43,797 nucleotides of DNA from Chara braunii (Eukaryota; Streptophyta; Charophyceae; Charales; Characeae): contig BFEA01000069.1 of NCBI GenBank assembly GCA_003427395.1, positions 323,294 to 367,090 of the forward strand, read 5' to 3'. Within the stretch, counting starts at the first letter, position 1. Each line of letters begins with the position of its first letter. Below the pieces are notes generated by a model. It worked only from the letters and a program-made list of their open reading frames with translations. It searched no databases and was not told where the DNA came from. The position numbers and the translations under genes are program-made. Positions 1 to 10,535 of this stretch are shown here, piece after piece.

Positions 1-630
1 CCCCCCCCCCTCACGGACCTTCGGATCACCTACCGATGGGATGGAGAAACAACAAGGGGGGGAGCAGGAGCTGGACAAGGAAACGGGAAGAAAGGATGAA
101 GAGAAAACAACATCTAAATGAATGCGTCTGAGACACCTGGTGGAAAAGGGACAACATGAGAGAAAACTCTCAACTGAGGGAGTCCTGGTTCTCCCAATCA
201 GAAAAAAGGAGGGTCGATGGGAAGTAGGCTTGTCCAAACGGGAGAAGATAAATATGGCGGCGTCACACTGCTGGGCTGGGTGAAGGGAGGGAGCTGGATG
301 GGCTACCAGGTGGCAGAGCTACTATACGATCGGGCAGCCAGAGAATTCATATCCAAAAACTTCGAACCAGGAGCCTGTGCAATGTACACAATGACATAGC
401 AGACACACAATGTGGCCAGCAAGGATCTGTACGTTAAATTCGAAGCCACTAAGGAGGCGGATATGAGATGGTACACCCATCAAGAACTATTAGAGCTGCA
501 GATTTTGAAAGTGAAACCAAGCGGCATCTGGTCTGAACAAGACATGCTGACAATACTTAGCTCCATCCTGAAACAGGGCCTGATACTAAATACCGTCAAC
601 TGGGACAAAACTTTTTGGGCCCGCCTGTAA
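1..630 (+). pseudogene. LINE upstream coding remnant (ORF1-like or N-terminal extension)
   Basis: Coding-like sequence precedes the endonuclease. One frame (positions 2-250) carries a charged stretch with a stop near 119, and the coding signal then passes to another frame (217-630) with a TAG at 397-399. The second part is rich in aromatic and acidic residues and ends just where the endonuclease frame opens. No CCHC knuckle or RRM is visible. I read it as the decayed tail of ORF1 or the start of a single long ORF. Position just upstream of the endonuclease is the main argument. Confidence 0.5.
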
Positions 631-2213
631 GACATTTGTCTCGTCTGATGGATCTCATTGAAGCGGTTTACCAACGAAATAAACATTGGAGACAGATTCT
701 GGAGGCTGCAGACCTGGATTTGCGGTCCATTAACGTGAACGGTATAGCATCTACCAACCACGACAAAACACGGGCAATCTGGGACCAATTGGGGGGGGTA
801 GAAGGCAAATCATGGCCAGACATAATTTGCGTACAAGAGACTCATACCATGGACAAACCCGAGCACCAGCGAGCGCATAAAATCGTATGGCCATTCCAAA
901 AAATTCAGGCATTCGCCCCCAACCCTGGGAGCGCGGGGGTGGCCATATGGGTCCCACCAGAATCACGGGCGGAAGTGGTGTACTCAGAGGCCGACCAATC
1001 GGAAGGGAGGTGGATAACAACCCTAGTGATGCTAGAACTCGAGCTCGTATGCGTGGTATGCCTCTATGCCCCGAACGATGTCCGAGAAAGAAAGGAATTT
1101 TTTGGCAAAATGAAGGACCGCCTGCCTGCTCGCATACCTGTAATTCTGGCGGGAGACTACATGGCAGCCCCGGATCGGGGCTTGGATCGATGGCAATCCC
1201 CTACCCCGTGCCCTTGGTACATGGAAGAGGACGAGAGAATTATCAAGAACCTCTGTGTCTCACTAGGGGTGTATGACTCATATCGTCGTGCCCACCCAAA
1301 AGAGAAAGTGTTTACATGCCGAAGAATCAACGCCACGAACCGACAATCTAAATCTCGGATAGATCTGATCCTTATTTCAGAGGATCTGGAGGGGGCCCTC
1401 CAAATAGCAACAATCCTCCCCCCTAGTCCGTGCACAGGTCTCGACCACAGGACATGCATGATTGCATTGACCTTTCGAAAAAGACCGGATCAGGGACCGG
1501 GCTATTACAAATTCAACACTTCCCTTCTCACAAGCACACAATTCACATCATACATACGAGATGCGTGGTCCTATTGGCGAATGAAAAAAAAAATAATAGA
1601 CTCAGAATTAACTTGGTTCAACAACGGCCTCTTCTTTTTGGCAAAAAAATGCAAAGACTATTCAAAACTGCTGGCATCACATAAAAACAAACACGAAATG
1701 ACACTGCTAAATCAAATTCAAGAGTTGGAGGACCAAAACCAAACAGAAATTCAGACTATACAGTTAACAACAATGAAGGCACAACTCCTGGACTTTGCAA
1801 AACACAGATGGAATGGTACACGGATCAGGGGGAAATTAACACGGCACCAAACAAAGGCAACAATGAACACCCTTTTCTTTAGCATGGCCAAAATTAGGAC
1901 AAGAAGAACGACGATAGAAGCACTGATGAAACCCTGGGCACAAGACGACCCCCCGAACCTCACCACCCCACAGTGTGTGAAGATCGCGCGGGATTTCTTC
2001 CAAGATCTGTTCTCATCCCACATTGCCGAACCAGGGGGAGGAGAGCATACCAGGGCAGTGGAGAACTTCCTTGACCCGCTCCAACACCACCTCTCCCAGC
2101 AACAACGGGAAAAACTTGAGCGACCCTTAGCCAGAGAAGAAATATGGACAGCGCAGATGCAAATGGACGAGGAGAAAAAACCCGACATGGATGGTTTCCC
2201 GAAAGAATTCTGA
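615..2213 (+). pseudogene. LINE endonuclease domain (EEP fold) and linker to the reverse transcriptase
   Basis: This frame would encode the DNA-nicking endonuclease that starts target-primed reverse transcription. The first ATG of the frame is at 648; the open frame begins at a TTG at 615. Visible EEP landmarks are SINVNG, DIICVQETHT, VVCLYAPND, LAGDYM, SRIDLILIS and GLDHR. In the usual GDxN motif the Asn is Met here, and the Ser of the final SDH is Leu, so nicking is probably impaired. The frame ends at a TGA (2211-2213), and the same frame resumes directly into the reverse transcriptase at 2220, so the TGA is a nonsense mutation rather than a natural end. Confidence 0.88.
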
Positions 2214-2219
2214 GAGACC

Positions 2220-2973
2220 ATGTGGAACACTCTGGATGAGGACCTCATGTCGTATTACCGTCAAGTTTGGGAAACAGGGGACATGGGGGAACTGGTGGGC
2301 CAAGGTGTTCTCACGCTTCTATATAAAAAAGGAGACAAGATGAATATCAGAAATTATCGACCAATAACTCTCCTGACTGTAGTTTATAAGATGTTGGCCA
2401 AGAGTCTTGCGAACCGGTTAATTCCTGTGATGGAGGACATCATTCACCCAGCCCAAACTGGTTTCATCCAAAATAGGAATATACAAGAAAATATTCTCTT
2501 GGTCAATGAAGTCCTAAGGCTAACTAAACAGCACAATCAAAATGCGGCCGTAATCTTCATAGATTTTGAAAAGGCATACGATCACGTGGATTGGTTCTTC
2601 CTCGACAGATGTCTCAACAATTGGGCCAACGTTCAGGAGGTGGGTGTCACTACTCCACAGGAGTCCGACCACAAGGGTTCAAATCAATGGCAGCCTCGCA
2701 CCAGAGATCCGGCTAGCCCGCTCAGTGAGACAAGGAGATCCCCTGACGCCCTTTCTTTTTGTGATAGTAATGGAGGCCTTGGCCGCAAATATAAGACAAC
2801 ACAAGGATCTGAAAAATATCCCGGTGACCTCCATACCTGATGAAGCATTCCCAATCTGCTCCCTCTTCGCGGATGATCTGGCCTTAATGATAGCTGCCAC
2901 GCGAGAGAACATGGAGGCCACTCGCAAAATTATGGATAAATTCTGCAGTGTTTCTAACATGACCATAAATTAG
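2220..2973 (+). pseudogene. LINE reverse transcriptase domain, frameshifted
   Basis: This encodes the RNA-dependent DNA polymerase core. Motifs in order are LLYKKGD with NYRPITLL (about 2316-2375), AQTGFIQNRNIQENI, the motif A box FIDFEKAYDHVDW (about 2555-2595), the motif B box RQGDPLTPFLF (about 2725-2760) and the catalytic FADD box (about 2863-2880). The first part reads in frame 3 and the part from RQGDP on reads in frame 1, so an indel lies near 2610-2630. A TAG at 2971-2973 sits where the family usually has a Trp (MTIN-stop). Both catalytic Asp boxes are intact, but the reading frame is not. Confidence 0.92.
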
Positions 2974-5187
2974 GGGAGCAAAACTCAAGGATGGTGGATC
3001 CACTCTCAGGGGGGGAGGCCACCAGAGGAACCTAAAGTAAACTGGCTGGACAAAAGCACACCGGTCAGAGTCTTAGGGGTCCAAATGACTGCGGAAGGCC
3101 GCCCGCCTGCTAATGACGAATGGCTTACAGGACCAGCTTTACAGAAGATGTCGGCATGGAAAGGAAAACACACCTCGCTATTTGGCAGAGCCATAGTAAT
3201 CAATAATATCGTGTTAGCCGCACTGTGGTATAAATCACTGATATGGCCCCTGAGCAAAGAAGCACAAAAATCCTTGAGAAAACAGGTGGCAACTTTCCTA
3301 TGGAGAGGGGACCACGAATCACCAGCGGCAATCAGCAGAGTGGCGTTGGACTCAGTCATTCAGCCCAAACCCCAAGGGGGACTGGGCATCATCGACCACT
3401 CCACGCAGGTAGCAGCGCTCAACCTCAAATGGATCCAAAAACTCATTATGAAACCACACTCTCCTTGGAGTGTGCTCGCACTGAACCAAATCAGAAGACT
3501 GGCCCCACCAACACCTCCTTATGTCGACCCTTTACTATGGCTAGAAGACAGATATTGGATCCTCCCACGGTCCGCAGGCCGAACAAACACTACCCGGGAC
3601 ACATTCTGGCTGGAGCTCATACGAAACTGGAGAAGACTACCCCTGCCAGACAAACGGGCCCCAGATCGATGGGAGGAGGTATATAGGCAGCCCTTGTTCG
3701 GCAATAGGTGGGTAATAGACACAAGGGGACAGGTTCTGCACAGCACAGCAGTGCCCTGGAAGAACTGGGTTCGCAATGGGATCATTAGAGTAGGGGACCT
3801 GTGGGATGAGCAGGAGAGAGATTGGAAAACTGCGGACCAACTTAAGGACCAGCTCAAACACACTCGTGCCCGGGAGGACCGTTTGGACGACCTCATCTCC
3901 TCAGTCCCGCTAGACTGGTACCGCATACTCAAGAAGGGACCCAAACTGCAGAAAGGGGACTGGGTCGCAATAGCCGAGAGGGAAGGGTGGGTCGGCCGGA
4001 TTCACGAGCTCCGACAGGAGGATGCACTTCTTGAACTTTTTGCAATCAGCGGGAGAAGTCGGTTAGAAGCTAGTCGTGACCCGTTTCTGTGGATTGAACG
4101 AAACCACATTTTCAAAATCAGGGTGATGGAGGAAGGACAAGAAAGACTGGTGTACCGACCGGAACTCTTAGTTGCCAAGTTACCCTTCGACCCGCACAGC
4201 TGGAGTTGGACCCTCTGGAGACCTTCGCTGAAGGGTCCAAAAAACGCTTTGTTCTTCCACAGACTCTCGGTCAAATCCGCCTATGGGATGCTCCGTCCAA
4301 AAAGAAAACTGGTCGACAACATCATCGACCGGTGGGCCAAACATCTTAACATATCAACAAACTTACTGAAACCGATTAAATGGTTTCAGGACACAAAGCA
4401 GACACCGGCAAAGATTACATCCCTACAATGGCAGATTGCCCACAGATGCCTTCCCACTCAAAACTGGCTGATAGACCACACCCGGTTAGAACAAAAAGGA
4501 ATAGCGACCCCGTGGTGTCCCAGCTGCCTGCAAAACTTCCCGCACCGGAAGATACCGGAAACGATAGAGCATATATTCCTGCAGTGTCCAGGAACAGTCC
4601 TCATGTGGAGATGGTGGGACCGGATTTGGAGGAAAACTGTAGGTGACGAAGACTGGGCCTGGGAATGGAGAGCGATACTTGTCGGGTATTGGCCCCAAGG
4701 GCAGGCAAGCGGATTCAGGTTCAATATGTTTCAAATGGGCAGACGAGCCATTCTATGGACGCTGTGGTGAAGAAGATGTATATTGGCCATTGACAGAGCA
4801 AGAGTGGAAGGACCCGAAGTAACAGAGCAAATTAAACTGCATATATAAACAGAGCTGCAAGCGAGGTGGCAGGAGATGGAGAGAACATTGGTCCTCTTGA
4901 GCGACATCCCCGAAATTCAAAGGAAGATTGAGGCCTTTAGCAGAGAATGGTTAGGGAGTGAACAAGGAGGATGGATAACATCTGTAAAATGGGAAGGAAA
5001 AACCAGAGGACAGACGCTTGGTCCTGACAAGGGGGGAAAGGGAATGCTGTGCAGGGATTATCAGCTAGTATTCAACAATTGGACTGACTTAGACCAAACA
5101 GTACCCCTTCGCCCCCCGCAAGACTTCCCAGACCCCTTCCCCCCGAATGCCCTGGCAATGGTAGATCAGGCATGGTATGGCCACTAA
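2974..5187 (+). pseudogene. LINE C-terminal region with zf-RVT-type zinc motif
   Basis: This continues the reverse-transcriptase frame after the TAG at 2971. The 3085-4770 part is open for 561 codons. It shows the WQIAHRCLPTQNW helix followed by CPSC (about 4516) and HIFLQC (about 4570-4587), the Cys/His arrangement of the zf-RVT domain found after many plant LINE polymerases. The same frame continues past a TGA (4768) and a TAA (4846) to a stop at 5185-5187, with coding-like sequence on both sides of each, so these look like late nonsense mutations. The last about 100 codons are Asp/Pro-rich near the end and have no recognised fold. Confidence 0.82.
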
Positions 5188-5647
5188 TGGAGGCAAGGGT
5201 CCAGGCAACGTCTCAGAGAATGCAGGGGCCTCACAGCAGCTCAAAATCAAGTGGTCTCACAGAGGCACAGTCAGCATTCTGGTGCCCCCCCGAGAAAGGA
5301 CGGCGATGGGCGGGTGGAGGTCCCGACCAAGCTACAGACATACACAAGGACCAGTGGAAAGGTGTTGCAGATCAAAGGGGAAAAAGGTGGAAGAAAGGGA
5401 GAACTAGGAGTACAAGGTTGTTTCAGGCGCCCTATCCCGGGCGAAGAGGTTTTCCCCATTTCCTGAGTAGAAGACTGAACAAATTTCTGACGTAAGAACT
5501 GTTTTCTCAGCAAGATGTATCAATGGGACGCTGGACCCGGTTTCCAGTAGGTGCCGCTCCCCACCAATAGATGGAGCCCCCCTGACGGTGCTAGAGGCGT
5601 CTGCTCTTATCAGCACCTCTAGCAACCGGGCGGGTTGTTCAAAAAAA
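5188..5647 (+). mobile_element. LINE 3' untranslated region with two stem-loops and A tail
   Basis: The non-coding tail of the LINE. A small hairpin pairs GCTCC (5556-5560) with GGAGC (5573-5577). A larger one pairs TGCTAGAGG (5589-5597) with CCTCTAGCA (5616-5624). The A tail is at 5641-5647. The same stem-loop next to an A tract recurs at 6383 and 12786, and the first hairpin recurs at 20077. A conserved 3' stem-loop is a known recognition signal for some LINE reverse transcriptases; its role here is inferred. Confidence 0.78.
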
Positions 5648-5648
5648 N

Positions 5649-5702
<54 letters not shown>
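5648..5702. repeat. (GA)n microsatellite with a single-N gap
   Basis: A nearly pure GA tract directly follows the LINE A tail. The N at 5648 is a scaffold gap of unknown true size. Confidence 0.98.
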
Positions 5703-5704
<2 letters not shown>

Positions 5705-5750
5705 TGACAGTGCTGCCAGTCTGAAGACCCTGACGCTCTGAATTGAACTG

Positions 5751-5904
5751 CTAAGTTATATATGAAGTTAGTTATGAAGTTAATATGAACTTGAATAAAG
5801 TTAAATGAAATTACTAAATCCAAATTTCTAAGTTATATATGAAGTTAGTAATGAAGTTAATATGAACTTAAATAAAGTTAAATTAAATTACTAAATCCAA
5901 AGTT
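5751..5904. repeat. Tandem duplication, two 77-bp AT-rich units
   Basis: CTAAGTTATATATGAAGTTA starts at 5751 and again at 5828. The units match with only a few substitutions. Short CAAAGTT repeats follow at about 5897-5920. Confidence 0.93.
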
Positions 5905-6182
5905 CAAAGTTCAAAGTTTATCATACTTTTTTTTTTCAAAAACAAAATCTCTGTTTCTTTAGTCTTGTGCCCGCTTTGCACTGTTTGCAACTCTGCATGT
6001 CCGCTAGTTAAATGTGCTGTGGTTGATTTGCTGCAAGACACGTGCTCTGCTGCCTGAACTACAGAGTGCAAAGCAGGTAAGTGCCTGCCAACACCCCCAC
6101 CCCACCCCCCACCCAGTGGACCCCACCCCCGTTTTCTTTTTTTCCATTTTTTTTCCGGTCCGGACATTTTTGCACCCTGGGG
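5905..6182. other. No gene seen; C-rich and T-rich low-complexity DNA
   Basis: Contains a T tract near 5931 and a CCCCACC-rich stretch at about 6091-6130. No coding signal, RNA gene or complete element was recognised. Confidence 0.6.
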
Positions 6183-6345
6183 ACCAGTCCGGACTGTCCG
6201 TTATCCGGTGATGTCCGGTGTCCGGTGATGTCCGGTGTCCGGTGATGTTTGGATCACCGGTCAGTCCGGACCGGTCCCGACACTGGTTCGGAAGACAGTC
6301 TGGAAGTGTGTCCGGTGTCTGGGTCCTGGGTTGCCATGTCTCCTG
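6183..6345. repeat. Short tandem GTGTCCGGTGAT repeats and related spacer
   Basis: GTCCGGTGATGTCCGGT is iterated between about 6198 and 6250, ending in a small perfect hairpin (CCGGTGAT/ATCACCGG, 6240-6261). The following part, read on the minus strand, resembles 12905-12965 (ATGGCAAC followed by GGAC and CAGAC blocks), so this is a dispersed repeat present in both orientations. Confidence 0.6.
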
Positions 6346-6382
6346 CCCAGGTTTTTTTTGTGAAGGGGCACAAATGAGATGG

Positions 6383-6435
6383 TAGAGGGGGGCTGCTGCT
6401 CATATCACCCCCTCTAGCACCCTGCGCAGGTTCTG
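6383..6435 (+). mobile_element. LINE 3'-end fragment (stem-loop plus A-rich tail)
   Basis: TAGAGGGGG (6383-6391) pairs with CCCCCTCTA (6408-6416). The loop resembles the one at 5598-5615 (CTGCTG..CATATCA), and an A-rich tract starts at about 6438. This matches the larger stem-loop of the LINE at 5589-5624. It looks like a 5'-truncated insertion; its upstream limit is not clear. Confidence 0.6.
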
Positions 6436-6439
6436 AGAA

Positions 6440-7340
6440 AAAAAAAAAGAGAAAAAAAAAAAGGAAAAACCGGGAGAACTGTTGATGGCCGCGCCCATCC
6501 ATCCCTGCACTGAGAACTGGAAAAATAAATAAATATTAAAATAAATAAATTAAAAATTGAGAAGTTATATCCCCGCGAGAGCTGGTTATTGAAGGCCTGA
6601 ATTTTCAGCGATTTCTCATTTTTTCATTTTATACGCAAACCCGACGAACACCGTCCTAACCAAACTTGTGATCATTTTCTGTAGAGCTTTCTGTCTAAAC
6701 ACCAATCCTCACCCCCTCCAACTTCCCCCAAATCCTCCCCTCCCCCTCAAATCCTCCCCTCCCCCCCCACCAAAAACAAACAAAAAAGAAAGTTTGCTGT
6801 ACAAAGATACCAGTCCGGATTCCGGGTCCATGGCAGTCGATCCCTGATTCAGAATAAAAAAAAAAAAAAAAAAAGGGGCCCAGTTTGTACAAAACTGAAA
6901 TTCCTGGTTGACCCCACTAATCCTGTCCACCAGGCAGAACAGGGCGGTGGTCCAGCTTTTATATAATAATATTATGAAATTTATAAATTATTATAATATT
7001 ATAATATTAATAATTTAATATTATATTATGAGGTATTTATAAAACTAAAAGGCTAGTAAAGCCCACTTTGTGCAGGTCGAATTGGAACCGGACTGACGCT
7101 CCGAAGAATGGAGAGGAGCCCGAACCAAAAGTTTCTGTTTAGAAAAGGAAAAGAAAAAAGGAAAAAAGAAAAGAAAAAGAAAAAGAGGAAAAAGAGAGGG
7201 CAAAACAACCGACGAAGAAGCAGACAACATCGAGCACACTGGAATCTTTCTTTTTGTCTTTTTGCTGGGCATTTCTTTCTTTGCTCATCTGGCTCATTTT
7301 CATGGCTTCTCTTGGATTTCAAATCGTTTCTTCTTATCCA
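6440..7340. other. No gene seen; A-rich, purine-rich and AT-palindromic tracts
   Basis: Includes A/G tracts at 6438-6470, A19 near 6857, an AT-rich self-complementary block at about 6958-7035 and a long purine-only tract at about 7138-7198 that could form triplex DNA. No convincing codon pattern. Confidence 0.6.
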
Positions 7341-7347
7341 GGCCCAC

Positions 7348-7428
7348 CTTCGCATTGGCTCTCGCTGATGTGGTTGCCCGCGAGCCGCTTCGCATTGGCT
7401 CTAGTGGATGTAGTTCAGCGCGAGCTGC
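7348..7428. repeat. Direct repeat, two ~40-bp units
   Basis: CTTCGCATTGGCTCT begins at 7348 and 7389. The units share most of their 40 bases with scattered substitutions. Confidence 0.8.
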
Positions 7429-7619
7429 CCACATCCTGCGTGCAAGCGCCCGCACTTGCACAATGTGATGAAAAAAGCAGAGCTGAAGGAAGAGGCGAAA
7501 CGGAGAGGAAGTTGGACATAAGACGCACCAAAGCAAACAGAGCTGTAAGCGTCGCAAGGAGTGAATAGTGAAAGATGAAAGCGGAGAGAGGGACAAGAGA
7601 AGACTCTGGAGTCCGTCTG

Positions 7620-8250
7620 TGTCCTTGACGACACAGAGGACATTCACTGTAATGATGAGGTGGATGACGATATGGAAGACCTTCTAGCTTAGCATTCTCC
7701 ACACAGCAATTGCCAGGACGGCTGGTATGGTATTGGGCATGCACACCAAATACTCGTGACAAATGGCATGACGGTCGCAAGCTAGGAGGAAGGGAGAAAG
7801 GGTGCCTCGCGTCGCTAACTGCAAAACAGACAAACGATGTCCGGACGCAGTGGCCCCCAGTGGGTGCATGCAAGTAGAAAAAAGGAAGGACAATCCGCTG
7901 CAGACATGGATACAGAAAACCTGACTGCACTCCAGAGCCAACGACACTGGCAGCTGAGTGTGAAAATGCCGGTAGCTGAGCGCAGAGGAGAAGGTCGCCG
8001 AGCGCTGCCACAATGTCCTGCTTTGGCACAGGGGTAGGGAAGTGATGCTTGAGGACCTCCTCGACATAATGCAAGTCGCAGAGAGCTGCTCGAAAACACA
8101 CCAGGCAGAAATATATCGGCTTAAAGAACTGCCAAACGAGCCATGGCTAGAGAGGGAGACAAGGACAAAAGAGCAGTGGGTGCGGCAGACTCTTTGATAG
8201 GGATTTCACCGACTTATGGATTTTTCTAACATTTTTTTCCCGGCAGAGTG
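7620..8250 (+). pseudogene. Decayed coding-like stretch, product not recognised
   Basis: Short plus-strand frames look coding. An acidic run (DDTEDIHCNDEVDDDMEDLL) lies at about 7625-7690, and a helical, charged run of about 74 codons lies at about 7975-8195 (VMLEDLLDIMQVAESCSK, then EPWLERETRTKEQWVRQTL), ended by TGA/TAG. The region has several stops and frame changes and no complete domain. It could be a dead transposase N terminus, but I cannot name a family. The long minus-strand frame over the same bases looks like a shadow. Confidence 0.3.
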
Positions 8251-8520
8251 GAATTTGCCCTGTAATGCTGATTGATATCAGATTGGTTTAGCAATGGAAA
8301 TCTGCATCTTCCTAACGAAAGAAGAGGGTCTCGCATGACAGGCCCACTCGAGACCCGACCGAGCCGTGGGACCCAGCAGCCATGCGGGACACAGGGGACC
8401 GCATGTAGTGGGCAAAGTGGCAGAGAGGCCCCAGCATGGAGCGGCGGCAGGGCCCCGCCACGGTCAGAGCGGGGCAGAAGGGGCAAGTGACAATTTCGGG
8501 CACAGCGGGTGGGCGGAGGG
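8251..8520. other. No feature seen; GC-rich DNA
   Basis: Moderately GC-rich, with open frames on both strands caused by base composition. No domain or repeat recognised. Confidence 0.5.
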
Positions 8521-8556
8521 AGTCTCGTGGTCGAGAGAGTCATGTGGCCGACGGAG

Positions 8557-8670
8557 GGAGAGCTGGAGAGCTGGAGCCAGAGGGAGGGAACTGCAGGGAA
8601 GGATGAACGGTCATGGCGTCGGCCGAGCTGGAGAGCTGGAGCCAGAGAGAGGGATGAAGGGTTGTGGCAG
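8557..8670. repeat. Two related ~70-bp units, GAGCTGGAGAGCTGGAGCCA
   Basis: The block starts near 8557 and again near 8628 with the same following GAGGGA-type sequence. A small degenerate tandem repeat. Confidence 0.75.
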
Positions 8671-8778
8671 TCACAGGGCAGTGCGGCCGTGATGGAGCAG
8701 TGGGCGGAGGGATGGAGCTGAGGGAAGGGATAAGGGGCTGCAGGGACGGATGGGTATGCCTTATCCTATCGATCGATT

Positions 8779-8779
<1 letters not shown>

Positions 8780-8821
<42 letters not shown>
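8780..8821. repeat. (CA)n microsatellite
   Basis: A pure CA tract that ends exactly at the synthetic adapter junction. Confidence 0.95.
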
Positions 8822-8823
<2 letters not shown>

Positions 8824-8859
8824 GTCTCTTATACACATCTAGATGTGTATAAGAGACAG
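8822..8859. other. Tn5 mosaic-end pair: Nextera mate-pair junction adapter left in the assembly
   Basis: CTGTCTCTTATACACATCT (8822-8840) is followed directly by its reverse complement AGATGTGTATAAGAGACAG (8841-8859). These are perfect 19-bp Tn5 transposase mosaic ends joined tail to tail, the junction made when mate-pair fragments are circularised. It is synthetic, and the bases left and right of it may not be neighbours in the real chromosome. Confidence 0.98.
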
Positions 8860-9080
8860 GTGTGGCGCTGTGGTTGTGGTAACCCTTGTTTCTGCCCGCG
8901 TTGTTGTTGTTGTTGTATCTCGTCAGTATCTAAGAGTTAGGCGCCTCTTCACCTGTTGGGCTTCTTTCTCCGGACTGGTTACTTAGTAGATAATCGTCTT
9001 TCTTCTCTCAGAGGATACACGATTTCTAGGACGTTTGGAGTCCTGGCTGATGCCTCGCAAAGCGGTGGTGTTTTGTGATC
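8860..9080. other. No gene seen to the right of the adapter junction
   Basis: Short unique DNA with a small (GTT)n tract near 8902. Its linkage to the sequence left of 8822 is unproven. Confidence 0.6.
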
Positions 9081-9191
9081 CTACCGTCTTCCCCCGAACA
9101 TAACGCACCCTGAAAATGAACGTATGCAAGGCATGTTTCCGGCTCGATACAGCCAAAATAAGGGTGCGTTGTGTTCGGGGGAAGACGGTAG
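9081..9191. mobile_element. 111-bp foldback element (family A, divergent copy)
   Basis: Starts CTACCGTCTTC and ends GAAGACGGTAG. The arms are inverted over most of their length (CCCCGAACATAACGCACCC against GGGTGCGTTGTGTTCGGGG). The length and terminal sequence match the copies at 30700 and 33265. A TA next to each terminus would fit a Tc1/mariner-type MITE, which is inference. Confidence 0.85.
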
Positions 9192-9351
9192 TTTGCCGAT
9201 GTGAGAACGACGCTGATCGGTGCTGCGGCAAAGCCCTGTGATGTCTTTGTAGCAGAGGAGCTTGAGGGCTGGTAGAGAGATCTGGGGATTCGTCATCAGA
9301 GGAAGATAATCCAGTGGTGAACTGGGGGGTGGTTCCATGACAATCTAAGGG

Positions 9352-9780
9352 GCCGGCCCACAATCAATCAATCAATCAATAAAAAAAAGAAAAAGTTGAG
9401 CAAACACAAGTGCTGCTAACACACGCGCGGGTGTGTGTGTGTGCATGTGTGTGTGTGTGCATGCGCGCGTGGGGAGGCGACCCCCCGACAATCAATCAAT
9501 CAATCAATCGAAAAACAAAAACAAAAACAAAAACAAAAACGTTGAACAAAACAAGTTCGGCGAGCGCGCGCGTGTGTATACGTGTGTGTGTGCAGTGTGC
9601 ACGCAGCGGGGTGGTGACCTTCCACCGACAAATCAAGCAAGGAAGCAAGCAACATATAGCAAATAAGGAAAAAAAACAGAGAGTGATTGATTAAATTTGA
9701 TTTATTGATTGATTGATTTCTTGATTGGTTGAGGGTGGGGGTCCCACCCAATCAATCAACCAATGAATCCATAAATGTAT
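9352..9780. repeat. Composite (CAAT)n / (GT)n tandem array
   Basis: Three related units of roughly 130-140 bp. The first two have (CAAT)n, an A-rich tract, GTTGARCAAA, a CG/GT-rich tract and a GGNGACC block; the third begins after about 9630 and is more diverged, with AAATCAAGC, TGATTGATT and CAATCAATC runs. Confidence 0.7.
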
Positions 9781-10530
9781 ATGAAAAAGTTCACAAAACA
9801 AAAAGGGCAATGTCAGGCAGCAGGTTAGGGATGGGGGGGGGGGGTTCAAAATTATTTTGACCCCCGTATCTTCGACGAGTTTGTTTTTTCCCTCGACATT
9901 TCAGCACAAAATTTTAGCGGTAGGTGTGTTGGGTCGTAGCATATCAATGAGAAAATAATTCAGAGAAAAATGAAAATTGTAGGCGCTGGAATGGGGTGGT
10001 TTGGCGGGCCCCAGAACCGCTGGACGGAGGGGGCCTGAGCTTCCGAACCCCCAAACATCCCGTGGGTGCTCCGACCCCCTCCGAATGTTCGGCCTGGCAA
10101 CAAAGGATCGAAGCCTTCAGCTCCCCAAGCAGGGGATACTGATTGAATTCTTCCAGTAATTCCAAGTAATTCCATATGGGTCTGAAATCCGCACAGCCCG
10201 GTGAGCAAAATTTTAAAAATGTCAACAGAGGAATTTTCAACAGTCTAAAAGACACCAAATTTGCCACAACCTTGACCGACAACAAAAACAGGCAAAAACA
10301 AAATAAAAAAGTCAAAGTATTTGAACCCTAAACCCTCATTCCAATTATGGACCCGTTCGCAAAGAACCGCAAAAAACGGGGTTCCCCATGAAACCACCAC
10401 TACTTGACCCAGCTATTGGCGGTGGAGAAAAAAATAGAGTAGAAATGTTTATAGTCGGATGAATTTGGGCGCTCCTGTAGCGGCCCGTACATTTCCTAAA
10501 ATGGTGGCTTGTTAATGGCCTAGACTTCAG
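9781..10530. other. No gene seen
   Basis: Contains G11 near 9834 and, at about 10384-10415, an ACCACCACTACTTGACCCAGC block that resembles one end of the foldback elements at 10548 and 10884. No coding signal found. Confidence 0.5.
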
Positions 10531-10535
10531 GAAGT

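Larger units (their letters stand above)
1..5647 (+). mobile_element. Decayed LINE (non-LTR retrotransposon), 5' end outside the window
   Basis: The order is a short N-terminal coding remnant, an apurinic-type endonuclease, a reverse transcriptase, a zinc-binding C-terminal region, a 3' untranslated region with two stem-loops, and an A tail at 5641-5647. That is the layout of L1-like elements. No RNase H domain or LTR is visible. The coding frame is broken by stops at 397, 2211, 2971, 4768 and 4846 and by a frameshift near 2610-2630, so this copy is not autonomous. The A tail runs into a single-N gap and a (GA)n microsatellite, and the 5' end is off the window, so target-site duplications cannot be read. 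The clade is not settled. The tail motif recurs at 6383-6435, 12786-12898 and 20077-20140. Confidence 0.93.

Noticed and set aside
7415-8101. 228-codon minus-strand frame
   Set aside because: No recognisable motif, Cys/Ser/Leu-rich composition, and the better coding signal is on the other strand, though broken.
8540-8836. Minus-strand frame beginning MYKRQ
   Set aside because: Its start is translated synthetic adapter and the next part is (CA)n.
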